Shown here piece after piece: positions 21,712 through 31,594 of a stretch of DNA of 64,000 bases. Made by a program: the position numbers and the translations under genes. The notes beneath the pieces are model-generated. The model saw only the letters and a program-made list of their open reading frames with translations. It had not been told where the DNA came from and did no database searches. The stretch's first letter is position 1. Each line of letters starts with the position of its first letter. Source of the DNA: Frigoribacterium sp. PvP032 (GTDB lineage Bacteria > Actinomycetota > Actinomycetes > Actinomycetales > Microbacteriaceae); the NCBI RefSeq assembly GCF_017833035.1, contig NZ_JAFIBM010000001.1, forward strand, positions 1,984,001 through 2,048,000, read 5' to 3'.

Positions 21712-23069
21712 GCCGTGTCCAGCCCGCCCGCCAGGTCGCCCTCGACGTGCTGCGCGCCGTCGCCGACGACGACGCCTACGCCAACCTGCTGCTGCCCGCC
21801 CGCATCGCCCGCGCCGGCCTCGACGCGCAGGACGCCGCCCTCGCGACCGAGCTGACCTACGGCACGCTCCGCATGTCCGGCTACTACGACCGCGTGGTCG
21901 CCCTCGCCGCCCGGCGACCGGCCGACGCGATCGACCCCGCCCTGCTCGACGTGCTCCGGCTCGGCGTTCACCAGCTGCTGTCGACCAGGGTGGCCGCCCA
22001 CGCCGCGGTCGACGAGTCGGTCGAGCTCGCCCGCCAGGTCGGCAACCGCGCCGGCACCGGGTTCGTCAACGGAGTGCTGCGGACGGTGGGCCGGTCGACC
22101 CCCGATGAGTGGCGGGAGCGCGTGCTCGCCGCGGCGACCAGCGACGACGACCGGCTCGCCGCCGAGTGGTCGCACCCCGTGTGGGTCATCCGCGCCCTGC
22201 GGCGCTCGCTCGCGGCCGAGGGCCGCCAGGACGAGCTCGTCGACCTGCTTGCCGCGAACAACGTGCCCCCGCGGGTCAGCCTCGTCGCCCTGCCCGGGCT
22301 CGCGGAGCCGTCAGAGCTCGGCGGCGACGACGCCCTGCTCTCGCCGCTGGCGCGGGTCAGCGCCGGGGGAGACCCTGCCCAGCAGCCTGTCGTGCGTGCC
22401 GGTCGTGCCCGCGTCCAGGACGAGGGCTCGCAGCTCGCCGCCCTCCTGCTCAGCCGCCACCACGAGGTCGCGCCCGGCGAACGCTGGCTCGACATGTGCG
22501 CGGGCCCCGGCGGCAAGGCGGCGCTGCTCGCCGCCGAGGCGGCCAGGGTCGGCGCGCACCTCGTCGCGAACGAGCTGGTCCCGGCCCGCGTCGGGCTGGT
22601 GCGCCAGGCCCTCGGGGCCGTCCCCGGCGACGTCGACGTCCGTGAGGGCGACGCCGCCCGCTTCGGCGTCGACGAGCCCGGCGGCTACCAGCGCATCCTC
22701 CTCGACGCGCCGTGCACCGGCCTCGGTGCCCTGCGCCGTCGTCCGGAGGCGCGCTGGCGCAAGCAGCCGGCGGACGTGGGCGAGCTGACGCGCCTCCAGG
22801 CCGATCTGCTGGCCAGCGCACTCGACGCCCTCGCGCCGGGCGGGCTGCTCGCCTACGTCACCTGCTCGCCGCACCTCGCCGAGACGCGCGCGGTCGTCGA
22901 GTCCGGGCTGCGTCGCCGCGACGACGTCGAGCTGCTCGACGGTCCCGAGGCGGTCGCCCGGGTCGCCGTGGGCGAGGTCGACCTCGCCTCGGGGCCCTAC
23001 GTCCAGCTCTGGCCACACCGCCAGGGCACGGACGCCATGTTCGTCGCGCTGGTGCGGAAGAACGCCTGA
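21708..23069 (+). CDS. rsmB: 16S rRNA m5C967 methyltransferase RsmB
   Basis: A 453-residue RsmB/Fmu protein. Residues 1-150 are a NusB-like RNA-binding domain. The methyltransferase follows: the SAM-binding WLDMCAGPGGKAALLA, the first conserved Cys in ILLDAPCTGLGALRRRPEARW and the catalytic Cys in YVTCSPHLAET. It methylates cytosine 967 of 16S rRNA. GTG 21708 overlaps the fmt stop, so the two translation-linked genes are coupled. Confidence 0.93.
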   Translation: MSRVQPARQVALDVLRAVADDDAYANLLLPARIARAGLDAQDAALATELTYGTLRMSGYYDRVVALAARRPADAIDPALLDVLRLGVHQLLSTRVAAHAAVDESVELARQVGNRAGTGFVNGVLRTVGRSTPDEWRERVLAAATSDDDRLAAEWSHPVWVIRALRRSLAAEGRQDELVDLLAANNVPPRVSLVALPGLAEPSELGGDDALLSPLARVSAGGDPAQQPVVRAGRARVQDEGSQLAALLLSRHHEVAPGERWLDMCAGPGGKAALLAAEAARVGAHLVANELVPARVGLVRQALGAVPGDVDVREGDAARFGVDEPGGYQRILLDAPCTGLGALRRRPEARWRKQPADVGELTRLQADLLASALDALAPGGLLAYVTCSPHLAETRAVVESGLRRRDDVELLDGPEAVARVAVGEVDLASGPYVQLWPHRQGTDAMFVALVRKNA

Positions 23070-23106
23070 CGCAGAGGGGCCGGGGGCCGAGGAGGCGCGT
23101 CGCCGG

Positions 23107-23112
23107 TAAGAT
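23107..23112 (+). promoter_or_regulatory. -10 box of a leaderless promoter (rpe)
   Basis: TAAGAT ends 6 bases before the GTG at 23119, so transcription should begin at or next to the start codon. Confidence 0.55.
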
Positions 23113-23118
23113 CATCCG

Positions 23119-23784
23119 GTGCCCGTTCGCATCAGCCCCAGCATCCTCTCGGCCGACTTCGCCAACCTCGAGCGCGACCTGAACCGCATCGCCGACGCGG
23201 ACCTCGTCCACGTCGACGTGATGGACGGGCACTTCGTGCCGAACCTCACGCTCGGCCTGCCGGTCGTCGAGCGCATCCAGCAGGTCAGCCCTGTCCCCCT
23301 CGACGTGCACCTGATGGTCGAGGACGCTGACCGCTGGGCCCCGCGCTACGCGGAGCTCGGCGCGTTCTCCGTCACCTTCTCGGCCGAGGCGGCCGCCGAC
23401 CCCGTGGCGACGGCGCGCGCGATCCGCGCCAACGGGGCCCGCGCCTCCGTGGCCGTCAAGCCGGGCACCGACCTCGAGCCGTACCTGCAGACCCTCGACG
23501 AGTGGGACATGATCCTCGTCATGACGGTGGAGCCCGGCTTCGGCGGGCAGTCGTTCATGCCCGAGACGATGCCCAAGCTGGCCCGTGCCCGCGACGCGGT
23601 CCGCGCCTCCGGCCTCGACGTCTGGCTCGAGGTCGACGGCGGCATCGGGCTCGACACGATCGCGACGGCCGTCGAGAACGGCGCCGACACGGTCGTCGCC
23701 GGCTCGGCCGTCTACGGCGGCGAGCCCGCCGAGCGCATCGCCGCGCTGAGGGCCGCCGCCGCGACGGTAGCCTTGTCCTCGTGA
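23119..23784 (+). CDS. rpe: Ribulose-phosphate 3-epimerase
   Basis: A 221-residue TIM-barrel enzyme that interconverts ribulose 5-phosphate and xylulose 5-phosphate in the pentose phosphate pathway. [49 protein letters not shown] and VDGGI cover the metal-binding and catalytic Asp residues. The GTG start is fixed by the close -10 box. The hisE GTG overlaps its stop. Confidence 0.96.
   Translation: MPVRISPSILSADFANLERDLNRIADADLVHVDVMDGHFVPNLTLGLPVVERIQQVSPVPLDVHLMVEDADRWAPRYAELGAFSVTFSAEAAADPVATARAIRANGARASVAVKPGTDLEPYLQTLDEWDMILVMTVEPGFGGQSFMPETMPKLARARDAVRASGLDVWLEVDGGIGLDTIATAVENGADTVVAGSAVYGGEPAERIAALRAAAATVALSS
23768..23773 (+). promoter_or_regulatory. -10 box of a possible leaderless promoter for hisE inside rpe
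   Basis: TAGCCT lies inside the last codons of rpe and ends 7 bases before the hisE GTG. It matches the pattern of other probable leaderless genes here, but coding constraint on the same bases makes chance possible. Confidence 0.4.
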
Positions 23785-24044
23785 AGTCCTTCGACCAGCT
23801 GTTCTCCGAGCTCAGCGACAAGGCCCGTGACCGTCCAGAGGGCAGCGGCACCGTCGCCGAGCTCGACGCCGGCGTCCACCAGATCGGCAAGAAGATCGTC
23901 GAGGAGGCGGCTGAGGTGTGGATGGCCGCCGAGTACGAGGGCGACGTGGCCACGGCAGAAGAGATCTCGCAGCTGATCTACCACGTGCAGGTGCTCATGA
24001 TCGCCAAGGGCCTCACCCCCGACGACGTGTGGCGACATCTCTGA
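23781..24044 (+). CDS. hisE: Phosphoribosyl-ATP pyrophosphatase
   Basis: An 87-residue MazG-like hydrolase that removes pyrophosphate from phosphoribosyl-ATP, step two of histidine synthesis. The metal-binding [13 protein letters not shown] and the helix [14 protein letters not shown] are typical of HisE. It is a stand-alone enzyme; the HisI activity is on a separate gene 1.7 kb downstream. GTG 23781 overlaps the rpe stop. Confidence 0.95.
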   Translation: MKSFDQLFSELSDKARDRPEGSGTVAELDAGVHQIGKKIVEEAAEVWMAAEYEGDVATAEEISQLIYHVQVLMIAKGLTPDDVWRHL

Positions 24045-24111
24045 GCCCGTCCCCACCACCTCACGACGTGACGCCGCCGACCCGCGGCCCCAGAACGGAC
24101 AGCTCACCACC

Positions 24112-24951
24112 ATGCTCCGCGTAGCAGTGCCCAACAAGGGCTCCCTCAGCGAGACCGCCAGCCAGATGCTCCACGAGGCGGGCTACCAGGGTCGCCGCGA
24201 CCCGAAGTCGCTGTACCAGGCCGACGAGCGCAACGGCGTCGAGTTCTTCTACCTCCGCCCGCGCGACATCGCCACCTACGTCGGCCAGGGCGCCCTCGAC
24301 GTCGGCATCACCGGCCGCGACCTGCTGCTCGACTCCGGCTCGACCGCCGGCGAGATCGCGCCCCTCGACTTCGCCTCCTCCACCTTCCGGTTCGCCGGCC
24401 CGGCCGGCCGCTTCCGCGAGCTGGCCGACCTCGAGGGCCTCAGGGTCGCGACGAGCTACGTCGGCCTGGTCGGCGCGTTCCTCCGCGACGCCGGGGTCAC
24501 CGCGCAGCTGGTGGGCCTCGACGGGGCGGTCGAGAGCGCCGTGAAGCTCGGCGTGGCCGACGCCATCGCCGACGTCGTCGAGACGGGCACGACCCTCCGC
24601 GCCGCGGGCCTCGAGGTCTTCGGGCCGGTCATCCTGCAGTCGACCGCCGTGCTGATCGCGTCGGACGCGCAGGCCGCGGGCATCGACGTGCTGCACCGCC
24701 GCCTCCAGGGCGTCCTCGTCGCGCGCCGCTACGTGATGATGGACTACGACGTGCCGGTGTCCGCGCTCGACGCCGCGACCGCCGTGACGCCGGGCATGGA
24801 GTCGCCGACGGTGGCGCCCCTGCACGACGCCGACTGGGCTGCCGTCCGCGTGATGGTGCCGCGCGGCGACACCAACCAGGTGATGGACGCCCTGTACGAC
24901 CTGGGCGCCAGGGCGATCCTCGTGAGCCCGATCCACGCCGCGAGGCTCTGA
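24112..24951 (+). CDS. hisG: ATP phosphoribosyltransferase (long form)
   Basis: A 279-residue first enzyme of histidine synthesis, joining PRPP and [16 protein letters not shown] at the N-terminus, the PRPP-binding [18 protein letters not shown] near 145-165, and a C-terminal ACT-like regulatory domain ([15 protein letters not shown]) show the long homohexameric form that is inhibited by histidine and needs no HisZ. It starts at ATG 24112, 67 bases after hisE, with no strong Shine-Dalgarno visible. Confidence 0.96.
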   Translation: MLRVAVPNKGSLSETASQMLHEAGYQGRRDPKSLYQADERNGVEFFYLRPRDIATYVGQGALDVGITGRDLLLDSGSTAGEIAPLDFASSTFRFAGPAGRFRELADLEGLRVATSYVGLVGAFLRDAGVTAQLVGLDGAVESAVKLGVADAIADVVETGTTLRAAGLEVFGPVILQSTAVLIASDAQAAGIDVLHRRLQGVLVARRYVMMDYDVPVSALDAATAVTPGMESPTVAPLHDADWAAVRVMVPRGDTNQVMDALYDLGARAILVSPIHAARL

Positions 24952-24953
24952 CC

Positions 24954-25730
24954 GTGACGACCGCCGATCCGTCCCTCGCGGTCCGCGTCGTGCCCTGTCT
25001 CGACGTCGCCGCGGGGCGCGTCGTCAAGGGCGTGAACTTCCTCGACCTGCGCGACGCGGGCGACCCCGTCGAGCTCGCCCGCACCTACTACGAGCAGGGC
25101 GCCGACGAGATCACGTTCCTCGACGTCACCGCGACGGTCGACGACCGTGCGACCACCTACGACGTCGTGCGCGCGACCGCCGAGCAGGTCTTCATCCCGC
25201 TGACCGTCGGCGGGGGAGTCCGCTCGACGGACGACGTGGCGCGTCTCCAGGCGGCCGGCGCGGACAAGATCGGCGTCAACAGCGCCGCGATCGCCCGCCC
25301 CGCGCTCGTCGGCGAGATCGCCGACCGCTTCGGCGCGCAGTGCGTCGTGCTCTCGCTCGACGTGAAGCGGTCGACCCGCACCCCCTCCGGCTTCGTCGTG
25401 ACGACCCACGGCGGCCGCACCGAGACCGACATCGACGCCGTGGCGTGGGCTCGCGAGGCCATCGAGCGCGGAGCGGGCGAGCTGCTCGTCAACAGCATCG
25501 ACGCCGACGGCACCAAGCAGGGCTTCGACCTCGAGCTCGTCGCGCTGATGCGCGAGAACAGCCGCGTGCCGGTGATCGCCTCAGGCGGGGCAGGCGCCCT
25601 CGAGCACTTCGCCCCCGCGGTGACCGCCGGCGCGGACGCCGTGCTCGCCGCCTCCGTGTTCCACAACCGCGAGCTGACCGTCGGCGACGTGAAGCGCGAG
25701 CTGGCGGCCGCCGGCGCCGTCGTCCGATGA
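24954..25730 (+). CDS. hisF: Imidazole glycerol phosphate synthase cyclase subunit
   Basis: A 258-residue TIM barrel that makes IGP and AICAR from PRFAR, using ammonia from His[19 protein letters not shown] carries the catalytic Asp; [24 protein letters not shown] and [12 protein letters not shown] are the phosphate and second catalytic Asp regions. The GTG is two bases after the hisG stop. hisH, hisA, hisB, hisC and hisD are not in the window. Confidence 0.96.
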   Translation: MTTADPSLAVRVVPCLDVAAGRVVKGVNFLDLRDAGDPVELARTYYEQGADEITFLDVTATVDDRATTYDVVRATAEQVFIPLTVGGGVRSTDDVARLQAAGADKIGVNSAAIARPALVGEIADRFGAQCVVLSLDVKRSTRTPSGFVVTTHGGRTETDIDAVAWAREAIERGAGELLVNSIDADGTKQGFDLELVALMRENSRVPVIASGGAGALEHFAPAVTAGADAVLAASVFHNRELTVGDVKRELAAAGAVVR

Positions 25731-25744
25731 CACCGGGAGCCCCC

Positions 25745-26212
25745 ATGACCGAGCAGACAGCGCCCGACGAGGCAGCGACCGCCCAGCCCCTGACCCGTGC
25801 GACGGTCGAGCCGGTCGTCGCGCGTGCCCGCTTCGACGCGAGCGGCCTGCTGCCCGCGATCATCCAGGACGCCGTCTCGAAGGACGTCCTGATGATGGGC
25901 TGGATGGACGAGGAGGCGCTGCGTCGCACCCTGACCGAGGGCCGGGTGACCTTCTGGTCACGCTCCCGGCAGGAGTACTGGCGCAAGGGCGACACGTCCG
26001 GCCACGCGCAGTTCGTCCGGGCCGCTGCCCTCGACTGCGACGACGACGCCCTCCTCGTCACCGTCGAGCAAGTGGGAGCCGCGTGCCACACCGGTGCGCA
26101 CTCGTGCTTCGACGTCGATCCGCTCAGCCCGGCCACCGCCTCCTCGACCGACGAGGGCGCCGACGGCGCCGACAGCGCTGCCGACACCACAGCCGAGGCC
26201 GACCGTGGCTGA
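25745..26212 (+). CDS. hisI: Phosphoribosyl-AMP cyclohydrolase
   Basis: A 155-residue zinc enzyme for step three of histidine synthesis. [25 protein letters not shown]-type sequence (about residues 50-75), the Mg-binding DCDDDALLV and zinc-binding Cys residues in [12 protein letters not shown] identify it. It lacks a fused HisE domain. ATG 25745 has GGGAG five bases upstream; ATG 25727, which overlaps the hisF stop, is the alternative and adds six residues. The last 30 residues are an acidic, Ala/Asp-rich tail. Its stop lies inside the first codons of trpE. Confidence 0.93.
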   Translation: MTEQTAPDEAATAQPLTRATVEPVVARARFDASGLLPAIIQDAVSKDVLMMGWMDEEALRRTLTEGRVTFWSRSRQEYWRKGDTSGHAQFVRAAALDCDDDALLVTVEQVGAACHTGAHSCFDVDPLSPATASSTDEGADGADSAADTTAEADRG

Positions 26213-27728
26213 CCGCTCGTCGACCACGCGCGCCGCCTTCGACGGACTGCTCGACGGCCACCGGGTGGTCCCCGTGGTCCGTGACCTCTTCGCGGACGGC
26301 GAGACGCCGGTGGGCATCTACCGCAAGCTCGCCGCGGGCCGACCCGGCACGTTCCTCCTCGAGTCGGCCGGCCAGGGCGGCATCTGGTCGCGCTGGTCGT
26401 TCGTCGGGGTGTCCTCGTTCGGCGTCCTCACGACCGATGCCGGCGAGGTGCGCTGGCTCGGGCACGGGCTCGACGCCGAGCGTGCCCTCGGCGGCGCGAC
26501 CGGTCGTCCGCTCGAGGTCCTCTCCGCGCTGCACGAGCGCTGGGCGACGCCGCGCATCCCCGACCTCCCGCCGCTCACGGGCGGCCTCGTCGGCTTCGTC
26601 GGCTGGGAGGCGGTCCGCGAGCTGGAGCACCTGCCCGACGTGCCCCCGGCCGACTTCACCGTCCCGTCGCAGGCCCTCAGCTTCGTCTCCGAGCTCGTCG
26701 CCCTCGACCACCGCACCGGCGCCGTGATGCTGATCGCGACGGTCCTCAACGACGGCGTCGACGACGCGGACGCCCTCTGGGCCGACGCGCAGGCCCGCCT
26801 CGACCGGCTGCAGTCGGGCCTGGCGGCGCCGAGCGACACCTGGCTCTCCGATGTCGACCTGGGCGTCCAGCCGACGCCGGTCGACCGCACGCCGAGGGCG
26901 GACTACGCCGAGGCGATCGAGCGGTCGAAGCAGTTCATCCGCGACGGCGACGTGTTCCAGGTCGTCGTGTCGCAGCGCTTCGACCACGAGCTGACCGCTG
27001 ACGCCCTCGACGTCTACCGCGTGCTGCGGACCCTCAACCCGAGCCCGTACATGTACCTCGTCAGCCTCGAGGACGCCACGGGCGAGCCCTACCAGATCGT
27101 CGGCTCGTCGCCGGAGGCGCTGGTCAAGGTCGACGGGCGGCGCGCCTTCACCCACCCGATCGCCGGCTCGGCCCCCCGCGGCGCCACGCCCGAGGAGGAC
27201 GGGGTGCACGCTGAACGACTGCTCGGCGACGAGAAAGAGAGGGCCGAGCACCTCATGCTCGTCGACCTGGCCCGCAACGACCTGCTCAAGGTCTGCACGC
27301 CCGGCACCGTCGAGGTGACCGAGTTCATGCAGGTCGAGCGCTTCAGCCACATCATGCACCTCGTGTCGAGCGTCGAGGGCGACCTCGCCCCCGGGCGGAA
27401 CGCCATCGACGCGTTCCGCGCGACGTTCCCCGCCGGCACGCTCTCGGGGGCGCCGAAGCCGCGCGCCCTCGAGATCATCGACGAGCTCGAGCCGGCTCAG
27501 CGCGGCGTCTACGGGGGAGTGGTCGGGTACTTCGACTTCGCCGGCTCCGCCGACGTGGCGATCGCGATCCGCACGGTCCTCCTGCAGGGCGGCGTCGCCA
27601 GGGTCCAGGCCGGCGCCGGCCTCGTCGCCGACAGCGACCCGGCAGCCGAGGCACAGGAGGCGCGCAACAAGGCCGCGGCCCCGCTCCGCGCCGTCGCCGT
27701 GGCCAACGCGATGACGAGGCTCACCTGA
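26205..27728 (+). CDS. trpE: Anthranilate synthase component I
   Basis: A 507-residue chorismate-using enzyme, first step of tryptophan synthesis, partner of TrpG. The N-terminal part has [18 protein letters not shown] with the Trp feedback site Ser. The catalytic C-terminal half has [66 protein letters not shown] and [16 protein letters not shown] 26205 overlaps hisI by 8 bases, so no leader peptide or trp attenuator can precede it. trpG and trpD are not in the window. Confidence 0.96.
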   Translation: MADRSSTTRAAFDGLLDGHRVVPVVRDLFADGETPVGIYRKLAAGRPGTFLLESAGQGGIWSRWSFVGVSSFGVLTTDAGEVRWLGHGLDAERALGGATGRPLEVLSALHERWATPRIPDLPPLTGGLVGFVGWEAVRELEHLPDVPPADFTVPSQALSFVSELVALDHRTGAVMLIATVLNDGVDDADALWADAQARLDRLQSGLAAPSDTWLSDVDLGVQPTPVDRTPRADYAEAIERSKQFIRDGDVFQVVVSQRFDHELTADALDVYRVLRTLNPSPYMYLVSLEDATGEPYQIVGSSPEALVKVDGRRAFTHPIAGSAPRGATPEEDGVHAERLLGDEKERAEHLMLVDLARNDLLKVCTPGTVEVTEFMQVERFSHIMHLVSSVEGDLAPGRNAIDAFRATFPAGTLSGAPKPRALEIIDELEPAQRGVYGGVVGYFDFAGSADVAIAIRTVLLQGGVARVQAGAGLVADSDPAAEAQEARNKAAAPLRAVAVANAMTRLT

Positions 27729-28411
27729 TGGCGCCGCGGCGGCTGAAGCTCGTCACGATCCTGGTCGGGGTGCTCCTCGCCGGTGTCGGCCTGCTGACGT
27801 GGACGCAGCCGTGGTTCGGGGTCGTCGTCGACTCGCCGCAGGGCGGGCGACTCGACCTGACCGCAGCTGGCGACGTCGCCGGCTCGCCCGTGTCCGCCCT
27901 CTCCCTCGCGGCGCTGGCCCTCGTCGGGGCCCTCACGATCGCGGGCCGCGTCTTCAGGGTCGTCCTCGGCCTGCTGGAGGTGGCGCTCGGCGCCAGCATC
28001 GCGGTCACGGCGGGGACGGCCCTCGCCGACCCGGTCCGCGCCTCCGGCAGCGTGGTCACGGACGCGACGGGAGTCGACGGCCAAGACAGCCTCCGCGCGC
28101 TCGTCTCGTCCACGTCGGCCACCCCGTGGCCCTGGCTCGCACTCGTCGTCGGCGTCCTCGCCGCGCTGCTCGGCGTGGCGATCGTCGTCACCTCGGGCGC
28201 CTGGCCACAGGCCGGCCGCAAGTACACCGCCACGCGGCTCGTGCCTGCCGACCCGGCGAGCGACCCGAGCGCGACCTGGGACAGCCTCTCGGTCGGCGAC
28301 GACCCGACCGACCCCACCGACCCCGGCGACTCGACCGACCCCGACGAGCCCGCCGCGCCGGTCGACGGCGCGGGGCCCCGCCCGGGCGCCGGCGACCGAC
28401 CCAGCCGGTAG
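27728..28411 (+). CDS. Trp biosynthesis-associated membrane protein
   Basis: A 227-residue protein of the trp-operon membrane family found between trpE and trpC in Actinobacteria (function unknown). It has about four hydrophobic helices: residues 7-27, 55-75, 77-100 and 135-160. WTQPWF in the first extracellular loop is a typical feature. The C-terminal 60 residues are Asp/Pro/Thr-rich and disordered. ATG 27728 shares one base with the trpE stop (TGATG), which implies tight coupling to trpE. Confidence 0.85.
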   Translation: MAPRRLKLVTILVGVLLAGVGLLTWTQPWFGVVVDSPQGGRLDLTAAGDVAGSPVSALSLAALALVGALTIAGRVFRVVLGLLEVALGASIAVTAGTALADPVRASGSVVTDATGVDGQDSLRALVSSTSATPWPWLALVVGVLAALLGVAIVVTSGAWPQAGRKYTATRLVPADPASDPSATWDSLSVGDDPTDPTDPGDSTDPDEPAAPVDGAGPRPGAGDRPSR

Positions 28412-28414
28412 ACT
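28409..28414 (+). promoter_or_regulatory. -10 box upstream of the HGxxPAAW gene and trpC
   Basis: TAGACT overlaps the stop of the previous gene and lies 31 bases before the GTG at 28446. A start near 28421 leaves a leader of about 25 nt with GAGGAG at 28436-28441. This could give trpCBA a second transcript. Confidence 0.5.
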
Positions 28415-28445
28415 CGCACCGTACCGCACTGATCCGAGGAGCACC

Positions 28446-28706
28446 GTGAGCCAGCAGATGACGAAAGCCGCCGAGACCGAGACCGCCGACGACCTCGGCC
28501 ACGGGAACTCCCCGGCGGCCTGGACCGCCGTCGTGATCATGCTGGTCGCGTTCTCGATCGGCACGGTCGCCTTCTTCTTCGCCGTCGTCTGGGTCGTCTG
28601 GGCCGCAGCGGCACTCGTGCTCGTCGGTCTCGTCGTCGGCCTGGTGCTCAAGCGCGCGGGCTACGGCGTGGGCGGGCACCGCTACGTGCCGAAGGCGCAC
28701 AACTAG
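28446..28706 (+). CDS. HGxxPAAW-family small membrane protein
   Basis: An 86-residue protein with the diagnostic HGNSPAAW at residues 19-26 followed by two membrane helices (about 27-46 and 48-68) and a short C-terminal [12 protein letters not shown] tail. The family is restricted to Actinobacteria and its role is unknown. GTG 28446 has GAGGAG 4 bases upstream. The stop is directly followed by the trpC GTG with no gap, so it is co-translated with tryptophan genes. A link to tryptophan synthesis is inferred only from position. Confidence 0.85.
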   Translation: MSQQMTKAAETETADDLGHGNSPAAWTAVVIMLVAFSIGTVAFFFAVVWVVWAAAALVLVGLVVGLVLKRAGYGVGGHRYVPKAHN

Positions 28707-29480
28707 GTGCTCGACGACCTGTACGCGGGTGCCCTGGCCGACGCCGGCGCCCGCCGCGACGCGTTGCCCTTCGCTGCCGTCGAGGCCGCGGCGCTCGACC
28801 GGGCCCCGGCTCTCGACGCCCGGGCCGCGTTGGCTCCCGCTGCCGGCGTGAAGATCATCGCCGAGGTCAAGCGCGCGAGCCCCTCTCGCGGCGACCTGCA
28901 CGCGATCCCGGATCCCGCCTCCTTGGCCCTCTCGTACGCGACCGGGGGAGCGAGCGCGATCAGCGTCCTCACCGAGGGCCGCAAGTTCAAGGGCAGCCTG
29001 GCCGACCTCGAGGCCGTCCGCGCCGTCGTCGACGTGCCCGTGCTCCGCAAGGACTTCATCGCCGACCCGTACCAGGTCCTCGAGGCTCGTGCCGCGGGCG
29101 CCGACCTGGTCCTGCTCATCGTCGCCGGCCTCGAGCAGGCCCGACTGGTCGAGCTGCACGACCTCGTGCGCGAGCTCGGCATGACGGCGCTCGTCGAGAC
29201 GCACTCGGCAGACGAGGTCTCCCGCGGCCTCGACGCCGGGGCCGAGGTGCTCGGCGTCAACGCCCGAGACCTCTCGACCTTCGAGCTCGACCCCGACCTG
29301 TTCGGCCGCCTGGCCGACTCGATCCCCGCCGGCGTCACCCGCGTCGCCGAGTCCGCCGTCATGTCGCCCGCCGACGTGGCGCACTACCGTCGCGCCGGCG
29401 CCGACGTCGTGCTCGTGGGCGAGGCCCTCGTCACGCACGGCGACCCCGTCGACGCGCTCACCCGCTTCCTGGAGGTCTGA
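28707..29480 (+). CDS. trpC: Indole-3-glycerol phosphate synthase
   Basis: A 257-residue TIM barrel that closes CdRP to indole-3-glycerol phosphate. The catalytic residues lie in [27 protein letters not shown] and [12 protein letters not shown]-like segments ([14 protein letters not shown]); [10 protein letters not shown] and VLVGEALV bind phosphate. It is not fused to TrpF. GTG 28707 abuts the upstream stop codon. Confidence 0.96.
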   Translation: MLDDLYAGALADAGARRDALPFAAVEAAALDRAPALDARAALAPAAGVKIIAEVKRASPSRGDLHAIPDPASLALSYATGGASAISVLTEGRKFKGSLADLEAVRAVVDVPVLRKDFIADPYQVLEARAAGADLVLLIVAGLEQARLVELHDLVRELGMTALVETHSADEVSRGLDAGAEVLGVNARDLSTFELDPDLFGRLADSIPAGVTRVAESAVMSPADVAHYRRAGADVVLVGEALVTHGDPVDALTRFLEV

Positions 29481-29482
29481 CC

Positions 29483-30691
29483 GTGGCACTGCGAGACGAG
29501 ACCGGGCCGTACTTCGGCTCCTTCGGCGGACGCTTCGTCCCCGAGTCGCTGGTCGCGGCACTGGACGAGCTCGACGCCGCCTACAAGGCCGCTGCCGTCG
29601 ACCCCGAGTTCCAGGCCGAGCTGGCCGCCCTGCACGCGACCTACACGGGCCGGCCGTCGATCGTCACCGAGGTGCCGCGCTTCGCCGAGCACGCCGGCGG
29701 CGCGCGCATCCTGCTCAAGCGCGAGGACCTGAACCACACCGGCTCGCACAAGATCAACAACGTGCTCGGCCAGGCGCTGCTCGCCCGCAAGCTCGGCAAG
29801 ACCCGCCTCATCGCGGAGACGGGCGCGGGCCAGCACGGCGTCGCGACCGCGACCGCCGCCGCCCTGTTCGGCATGTCGTGCGTCGTCTACATGGGCCAGG
29901 TCGACACCGAGCGCCAGGCGCTCAACGTCGCCCGCATGCGCCTCCTCGGCGCCGAGGTCGTCTCGGTGACGACCGGCTCCCGCACCCTGAAGGACGCGAT
30001 CAACGACGCCATGCGCGACTGGGTCGCCAGCGTCGACACGACCCACTACGTACTCGGAACGGTCGCCGGTCCGCACCCGTTCCCCGCCATGGTGCGCGAC
30101 TTCCACAAGATCATCGGCGAAGAGGCGCGCGAGCAGGTCCTGGCCCTCACCGGCAGGCTGCCCGACGCCGTCACGGCCTGCGTCGGCGGCGGCTCGAACG
30201 CGATGGGCATCTTCCACGCGTTCCTCGACGACCCCTCGGTCGAGCTCTGGGGCTACGAGGCGGGCGGCGACGGCGTCGAGACGGGCCGCCACGCGGCCTC
30301 GATCACCCTGGGCCGCATCGGCAACCTGCAGGGCACGAAGTCCTACCTCATGCAAGATGAGGACGGCCAGACTCTCGAGAGCCACTCCATCTCGGCCGGC
30401 CTCGACTACCCGAGCGTCGGGCCCGAGCACGCCTGGCTCGCCGAGAGCGGGCGCGCGCACTACGAGCCCGTCACCGACGCCGAGGCCATGGCCGCGTTCA
30501 AGCTGCTGACGCAGACGGAGGGCATCCTGCCCGCGATCGAGACGGCGCACGCCCTGGCCGGCACCATCAAGCTCGGCCAGCGCCACCCCGACTGGACGAT
30601 CCTCGTGTCGATGAGCGGCCGCGGCGACAAGGACGTGGCGACCGCGAGCCGCTACTTCGGGGTCCTCGACGAGGAGGCGCAGCAGCTGTGA
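29483..30691 (+). CDS. trpB: Tryptophan synthase beta chain
   Basis: A 402-residue PLP enzyme joining indole and serine. The PLP lysine is in [44 protein letters not shown] (phosphate-binding) and SGRGDKD near the C-terminus are typical TrpB1 features. It overlaps the trpA GTG by four bases. Confidence 0.97.
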   Translation: MALRDETGPYFGSFGGRFVPESLVAALDELDAAYKAAAVDPEFQAELAALHATYTGRPSIVTEVPRFAEHAGGARILLKREDLNHTGSHKINNVLGQALLARKLGKTRLIAETGAGQHGVATATAAALFGMSCVVYMGQVDTERQALNVARMRLLGAEVVSVTTGSRTLKDAINDAMRDWVASVDTTHYVLGTVAGPHPFPAMVRDFHKIIGEEAREQVLALTGRLPDAVTACVGGGSNAMGIFHAFLDDPSVELWGYEAGGDGVETGRHAASITLGRIGNLQGTKSYLMQDEDGQTLESHSISAGLDYPSVGPEHAWLAESGRAHYEPVTDAEAMAAFKLLTQTEGILPAIETAHALAGTIKLGQRHPDWTILVSMSGRGDKDVATASRYFGVLDEEAQQL

Positions 30692-31506
30692 CCGACACGA
30701 CCTCCGCACCGCAGACCGGCAGCAAGGTCGCGACGGCCATCCGTGCCCGTCGCGACGCGGGCACCGGTGCCCTCATCGGCTACCTGCCCGTCGGCTTCCC
30801 CGACCTGGCGACGAGCATCGAGGCCGCCGTCACCCTGGCCGAGAACGGCGTCGACGTCATCGAGCTGGGCCTGCCCTACTCCGACCCCGTCATGGACGGG
30901 CCGGTCATCCAGGCGGCGACGCAGCGCGCCCTCGCCGAGGGCTTCCGGGTGCGCGACGTCTTCACGGCCGTCCGCGAGATCACGGCCCGCACCGCCGCTC
31001 CCGTCGTCGTCATGACCTACTGGAACCCGGTCGAGCAGTACGGTGTCCGGCGCTTCGCCGACGACCTGGCCGCGGCCGGGGGAGCAGGGCTCATCACGCC
31101 CGACCTCATCCCCGACGAGGCCTCCGCCTGGCTCGAGGCCTCAGAGGCAACCGGCCTCGACCGTGTCTTCCTCGCGGCGCCGTCCTCGAGCGACGCCCGC
31201 CTCCGCCAGTCCGTCGAGCGCAGCCGCGGCTTCGTCTACACGGTCTCGACGATGGGCATCACCGGCGCACGGACCGACGTCGACGCCGCGGCGCACACGC
31301 TCGTCGACCGGCTGCGGGCCGCGGGCGTCGAGCACGCCTGCGTGGGCCTGGGCATCTCGACCGCACAGCAGGTCCGCGAGGTGCTCGAGTACGCCGACGG
31401 GGCCATCGTCGGCTCCGCGTTCGTCCGGGCCCTCGCCGACGGCGGGCTGCCCCGCCTCGCCGAGGTCGCCGCCGACCTGTCGGGCGGCGCCGCCGTCCGT
31501 CGCTGA
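30688..31506 (+). CDS. trpA: Tryptophan synthase alpha chain
   Basis: A 272-residue TIM barrel that releases indole from indole-3-glycerol phosphate and feeds it by tunnel to Trp[10 protein letters not shown], the catalytic Glu in [19 protein letters not shown], the catalytic Asp in [11 protein letters not shown], and [12 protein letters not shown] and GSAFVRAL show a complete enzyme. It starts at the GTG that overlaps the trpB stop. Confidence 0.97.
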   Translation: MTDTTSAPQTGSKVATAIRARRDAGTGALIGYLPVGFPDLATSIEAAVTLAENGVDVIELGLPYSDPVMDGPVIQAATQRALAEGFRVRDVFTAVREITARTAAPVVVMTYWNPVEQYGVRRFADDLAAAGGAGLITPDLIPDEASAWLEASEATGLDRVFLAAPSSSDARLRQSVERSRGFVYTVSTMGITGARTDVDAAAHTLVDRLRAAGVEHACVGLGISTAQQVREVLEYADGAIVGSAFVRALADGGLPRLAEVAADLSGGAAVRR

Positions 31507-31532
31507 CGTCCGTTCCTGACGACGGCCCACGC

Positions 31533-31538
31533 TAGAGT
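31533..31538 (+). promoter_or_regulatory. Putative -10 box upstream of lgt
   Basis: TAGAGT lies 62 bases before the lgt GTG. A start near 31545 gives a leader of about 50 nt holding GAAAGG 12-17 bases before the GTG. It would make lgt independent of the trp operon. Confidence 0.45.
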
Positions 31539-31594
31539 CGTCCTCGCGTCGGCCCGCCGTCGTCCCGTAGTCCCCCCTGAAAGGCGCCCCGCAC

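Noticed and set aside
26190-26230. trp leader peptide or attenuator before trpE
   Set aside because: trpE starts inside hisI with an 8-base overlap, so there is no room for a leader peptide.
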